5,190 bases of DNA from Pyrinomonadaceae bacterium. Its GTDB lineage: Bacteria; Acidobacteriota; Blastocatellia; Pyrinomonadales; Pyrinomonadaceae. The DNA is taken from positions 1-5,190 of the forward strand of contig JACDAW010000447.1 of assembly GCA_013695245.1 (NCBI GenBank), written 5' to 3'. Shown piece by piece: positions 2,838-5,190 of this stretch. The notes under the pieces were generated by a model, which searched no databases, was not told the origin of the DNA, and worked only from the letters and a program-made list of their open reading frames with translations. The first letter of the stretch is position 1; each line of letters starts with the position of its first letter. The position numbers and the translations under genes were made by a program.

Positions 2838-5190
2838 ATGACTGAGAATCCAAACAACGAAAGCTCGCCAGAAGAACCATCGCAAGCACAACAAAAGACG
2901 CAGGAAGACGAGCAAACAGCGCAACCCTTCGAGATCGCCGTGCTGCCTTTGCAGAACACGACACTTTTCCCCGGCACGTTTGTGCCCCTGACGGTCGGGC
3001 GCAAGCGTTCGATTGCGGCCGTCGAAGCGACGCTCGCCACGGAAGAAAAACTAATCGCATGTTTTAGCGTGCGCCCCGACAAATCGAGCGACGCGGAAGC
3101 CATCGCATCAGACCTCAACGATGTCGGCACGCTCGTAATGGTTAAGCGCATGATGCGCAACGAGGAGGGCATTCAACTCATTGTGCAAGGGACGGAGCGC
3201 GTGCGCATCGTCCGTTGGATACACGAAGAGCCATACCTGCGCGTCCGTGTGCGCATCTTGCCCGCACCCGTCGTCATCAGCGCGGAAGAGACGGAAGCGC
3301 TGCATCTCAACATGCAGTCGCTCATTCAGCAAGCTTTAGCGATGCTGCCGCAAGTTCCGCCTGAAGTGCGCACGGCCGTCTTAAGCGCAAACGATCCCGT
3401 GCAACTCGCCTACTTTCTCGGCTCCATTCTCGATCTCGGCGAAGAGCAAGAACAACAGATGCTCGCCGCCGACACGACCGACGAACTGCTGCGCCTCGCC
3501 TATGCTCGCCTCGCGCGCGAAGTTGAAATCCTCCAACTGCGTTCGCGCATCGCTAACGAAGCGCAAACCGAGATGAACAAAGCGCAGCGCGATTACATTT
3601 TGCGCCAGCAGATGAAAGCCATCCAGAAGGAATTAGGCGAAGACGAAGGCGGCGAAAAAGCGGAAGCCGAGATGATGCGCGAACGATTAGAGACGGCCGA
3701 TCTGCCCGAAGACGTGCGCAAAGAAGCCGACCGCGAACTCAAGCGCATGGAGAAACTTCCCCAAGCCGCCCCTGATTATCATGTGATCCGTACTTACCTC
3801 GAATACGTGCTTGAACTTCCGTGGAAGAAGGCGACGGAAGACAAGCTCGATCTTGCGGAAGCGCGTCGAATCCTCGACGAAGATCACTACGGACTGGAAG
3901 ACATCAAAGAGCGCATCTTAGAGTTTCTGGCCGTGATCAAACTGCGCCCCGACACGAAAAGTCCGATCCTCTGCTTTGTCGGCCCTCCCGGCGTCGGCAA
4001 GACTTCATTGGGACGCTCGATTGCGCGTTCGCTCGGTCGTGAGTTTGAGCGTTTATCTTTGGGCGGCGTGCGCGATGAAGCGGAACTTCGCGGGCATCGT
4101 CGCACATACGTCGGCGCGATGCCCGGACGCATCATTCAATCTTTACGGCGCGCAGGCGTCAACAACCCCGTAATGATGCTTGACGAAATTGACAAGCTCG
4201 GCGCGGATTTCAGAGGCGATCCGGCCGCCGCCCTGTTAGAGATTCTCGATCCGCAACAGAACAACTCTTTTCGTGATCATTATCTCGATCTGCCGTTCGA
4301 CCTCTCGAAGGTTTTCTTTATCGCAACGGCGAATCAACTCGCGCCGATTCCGCCGCCTCTGCGCGACCGCATGGAGATCATCCAACTCGCGGGCTATAGC
4401 GATCAAGAGAAACTTCGCATCGCACGTCAATACCTCGTGCCGCGCCAGACGCAAGAGAACGGTTTAAGCGAAGACCAATTCGAGATCACGGACGACGCGA
4501 TTGCGCTTTTAGCCGCGCGCTATTCACGCGAGGCGGGCGTGCGCCAGCTTGAACGTATCATCGGCAGCGTTGTGCGGAAAGCCGCATTGCGTATCGCGCA
4601 GGGGCAGGCGGAGAAAGTCTCGGTTGATACAAGCGACATTAAGGAGTTGCTCGGTGCGCCGAAGTTTTACCCGGAAGAGGCGCGCGCGGAGTTGACTGTC
4701 GGTGTGGCGACCGGCATGGCGTGGACGGAGATGGGCGGCGAGATTCTTTTCATCGAAGCGACGCTCCTGCCGGGCGGATCGGGTTTAACGATCACGGGTC
4801 AACTCGGCGAAGTGATGCAGGAATCGGCCCGCGCCGCACGCTCCTATTTGTGGGCGCACGCCGCCGAGTTTGGTATCAACCCCGATGTGTTTAAAAATTA
4901 CGGCGTGCATCTACACGTTCCCGCCGGGGCGATTCCGAAAGACGGCCCCTCGGCGGGTGTAACGATGGCTTCCGCGCTCGCTTCCGTCTATACAGGTCGG
5001 CGCGTGCAACCAAACACTTCGATGACAGGCGAGATCACGCTCTCAGGTCTCGTGTTTCCGGTTGGCGGCATTAAAGAGAAAGTTTTAGCCGCGTATCGCG
5101 CCGGTATTCGCCGCATTATCCTTCCGGCGCGCAATGAAGCCGACCTTGAAGACATCCCGGAAGACGTGCGCAACGAACTGCAAGTCGTGT
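2838..5190 (+). CDS. lon: ATP-dependent protease La (Lon), 3' end cut by the window edge
   Basis: This is a cytoplasmic hexameric AAA+ serine protease that unfolds and degrades damaged and some regulatory proteins. The frame is open for 784 codons to the edge. An acidic, Gln-rich head (1-30) precedes the N-terminal substrate-binding domain (about 31-230, beginning FEIAVLPLQN), a helical region (about 235-330, with QRDYILRQQMKAIQKELGE at 250 and ELPW at 326), the AAA+ module (about 350-590) and the protease domain (about 615 onward). ATPase residues are complete: Walker A GPPGVGKT (382-389, K388), pore-loop Y424, Walker B D449-E450, sensor-1 N499, arginine finger R511 and sensor-2 R569. The catalytic dyad is S705 in PKDGPSAG and K748 in GGIKEK, 43 residues apart as in E. 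coli Lon (S679/K722). By that alignment about 25 residues are missing at the C-terminus. The start is fixed by an in-frame stop at 2805-2807 with no other start codon before 2838; AAGG (2823-2826) is a weak ribosome site. It is probably transcribed with hsp20. Confidence 0.98.
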   Translation, partial: MTENPNNESSPEEPSQAQQKTQEDEQTAQPFEIAVLPLQNTTLFPGTFVPLTVGRKRSIAAVEATLATEEKLIACFSVRPDKSSDAEAIASDLNDVGTLVMVKRMMRNEEGIQLIVQGTERVRIVRWIHEEPYLRVRVRILPAPVVISAEETEALHLNMQSLIQQALAMLPQVPPEVRTAVLSANDPVQLAYFLGSILDLGEEQEQQMLAADTTDELLRLAYARLAREVEILQLRSRIANEAQTEMNKAQRDYILRQQMKAIQKELGEDEGGEKAEAEMMRERLETADLPEDVRKEADRELKRMEKLPQAAPDYHVIRTYLEYVLELPWKKATEDKLDLAEARRILDEDHYGLEDIKERILEFLAVIKLRPDTKSPILCFVGPPGVGKTSLGRSIARSLGREFERLSLGGVRDEAELRGHRRTYVGAMPGRIIQSLRRAGVNNPVMMLDEIDKLGADFRGDPAAALLEILDPQQNNSFRDHYLDLPFDLSKVFFIATANQLAPIPPPLRDRMEIIQLAGYSDQEKLRIARQYLVPRQTQENGLSEDQFEITDDAIALLAARYSREAGVRQLERIIGSVVRKAALRIAQGQAEKVSVDTSDIKELLGAPKFYPEEARAELTVGVATGMAWTEMGGEILFIEATLLPGGSGLTITGQLGEVMQESARAARSYLWAHAAEFGINPDVFKNYGVHLHVPAGAIPKDGPSAGVTMASALASVYTGRRVQPNTSMTGEITLSGLVFPVGGIKEKVLAAYRAGIRRIILPARNEADLEDIPEDVRNELQVV

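Noticed and set aside
3821..4042. Plus-strand open frame of 73 codons inside lon
   Set aside because: It is out of frame with lon, overlaps the conserved ATP-binding region, and its translation is low-complexity Arg/Ser.

Overview
The window holds four genes, all on the + strand: an exported SIMPL-domain protein, a CBS-pair protein with a low-complexity Gly/Arg/Asp/Tyr-rich head, a small Hsp20 heat-shock protein, and a Lon protease that runs off the right edge. The DNA is moderately GC-rich, with Shine-Dalgarno-like sites and sigma70-like promoter sequence, so it is bacterial chromosome. The SIMPL protein with an extra N-terminal domain, the CBS-pair protein and an Hsp20-Lon pair would suit Acidobacteriota (Blastocatellia-like). 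That placement is inference from general familiarity, with no marker gene to confirm it.

Layout: 1-67 is a short leader with CGCTTG half-sites. 68-1078 encodes the secreted or periplasmic SIMPL protein. 1079-1295 is a gene-free stretch with a near-consensus promoter (CTGACA, 17-nt spacer, TATAAT), a 9-nt direct repeat over the promoter, and a leader of about 136 nt with a stem-loop. 1296-2183 encodes the CBS-pair protein. 2184-2420 is a gene-free stretch rich in palindromes: a terminator-like hairpin after the CBS gene, two 13-nt palindromes, and a perfect 17-bp inverted repeat just before hsp20. 2421-2792 encodes Hsp20. After 45 nt, lon begins at 2838 and stays open to 5190 (784 complete codons), probably lacking only its last 25 or so residues.

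Hsp20 and Lon are probably co-transcribed as a protein quality-control unit: Hsp20 holds unfolding proteins and Lon degrades damaged ones with ATP. The inverted repeat is the best candidate for their shared control element, as an operator or as an RNA structure. The CBS protein has its own promoter and terminator-like hairpin and is probably an adenine-nucleotide-sensing protein of unknown partner. The SIMPL protein acts outside the cytoplasm and has no visible functional link to the rest.

I see no mobile element, CRISPR array, RNA gene or clear new multi-gene system. The points most worth a second look are the hsp20-lon control region, the cysteine-rich tail-less Hsp20, and the low-complexity head of the CBS protein.
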